Shown: piece after piece, positions 5,157 to 5,205 of the stretch
How the letters are laid out: each line of letters opens with the position of its first letter
How positions within the stretch are numbered: position 1 is the first letter of the stretch
NCBI GenBank assembly: GCA_964517215.1
Contig: CAZFBR010000233.1
Coordinates: 1-5,205, forward strand
Reading direction: 5' to 3'
Origin: CAZFBR01 sp035353495 [NCBI: uncultured bacterium]
Lineage (GTDB): Bacteria; DAOPZR01
DNA: 5,205 bases
Program-made: the position numbers and the translations under genes
Notes under the pieces: generated by a model
What the model was told of the DNA's origin: nothing
What the model saw: only the letters and a program-made list of their open reading frames with translations
Database searches by the model: none

Positions 5157-5205
5157 TTCTGAAAACTACGACGGCCTGTTCTGAATAACTACGACGGGTC
5201 GTTCT
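5157..5205. repeat. 22/23-base tandem repeat running off the window edge
   Basis: Two near-identical units lie head to tail on the plus strand: TTCTGA-AAACTACGACGG-CCTG (5157-5178, 22 bases) and TTCTGAATAACTACGACGG plus GTCG (5179-5201, 23 bases). A third unit begins with TTCT at 5202. The shared core AACTACGACGG is exact in both full units. Unit lengths that are not multiples of three argue against a protein repeat. The array continues beyond the window, so copy number and type (minisatellite, intergenic repeat family, binding-site array) cannot be judged. Confidence 0.65.

Noticed and set aside
5157-5205. A CRISPR array at the window edge
   Set aside because: The 22/23-base units follow one another directly, with no unique spacers between repeats.

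Overview
The window is bacterial. It carries five genes, all on the minus strand, so transcription runs from high to low coordinates. Shine-Dalgarno sites of the GGAGG type and sigma-70-like promoters are visible. No rRNA, tRNA, CRISPR array, transposase or phage gene is seen. The lineage cannot be fixed from this sequence. The long STAS/kinase-like protein, a clostridial-style 'general stress protein 26' flavoprotein and many exported proteins of unknown role would suit an anaerobic bacterium such as a member of the Lentisphaerota/Verrucomicrobiota or Spirochaetota, but this is a weak guess.

Region A (110-2871) is very GC-rich and holds a two-gene operon. Its first gene encodes a 769-residue protein with an N-terminal STAS (anti-anti-sigma type) domain, a middle region of about 270 residues that I cannot name, and a C-terminal phosphotransferase of the protein kinase/APH fold with its catalytic residues intact. 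Its stop codon overlaps the start of the second gene by ATGA. The second gene is a complete YhcH/YjgK/YiaL-family protein, a family tied to sugar metabolism. A plausible promoter with a 7+3+7 inverted repeat over its -10 box lies directly upstream.

Region B (2872-3194) is a 323-base gap holding that promoter and two further near-perfect palindromes. No convincing gene is seen in it.

Region C (3195-4515) is clearly less GC-rich. It holds a pair of genes 22 bases apart, encoding a signal-anchored beta-rich protein and a signal-peptide-bearing protein with a C-terminal membrane anchor. Both are of unknown function. A very good promoter (TTGGCA-17-TATAAT) lies upstream, with two adjoining 10-base repeats against its -35 box.

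Region D (4663-5205) encodes a small pyridoxamine-phosphate-oxidase-like flavoprotein, preceded by a strong hairpin. At the window edge a 22/23-base tandem repeat begins and runs out of view.

The most interesting object is the STAS/kinase-like fusion and its translational coupling to a YhcH-family protein. The exported protein pair and its promoter come second. Nothing in the sequence proves that regions A, C and D act together.
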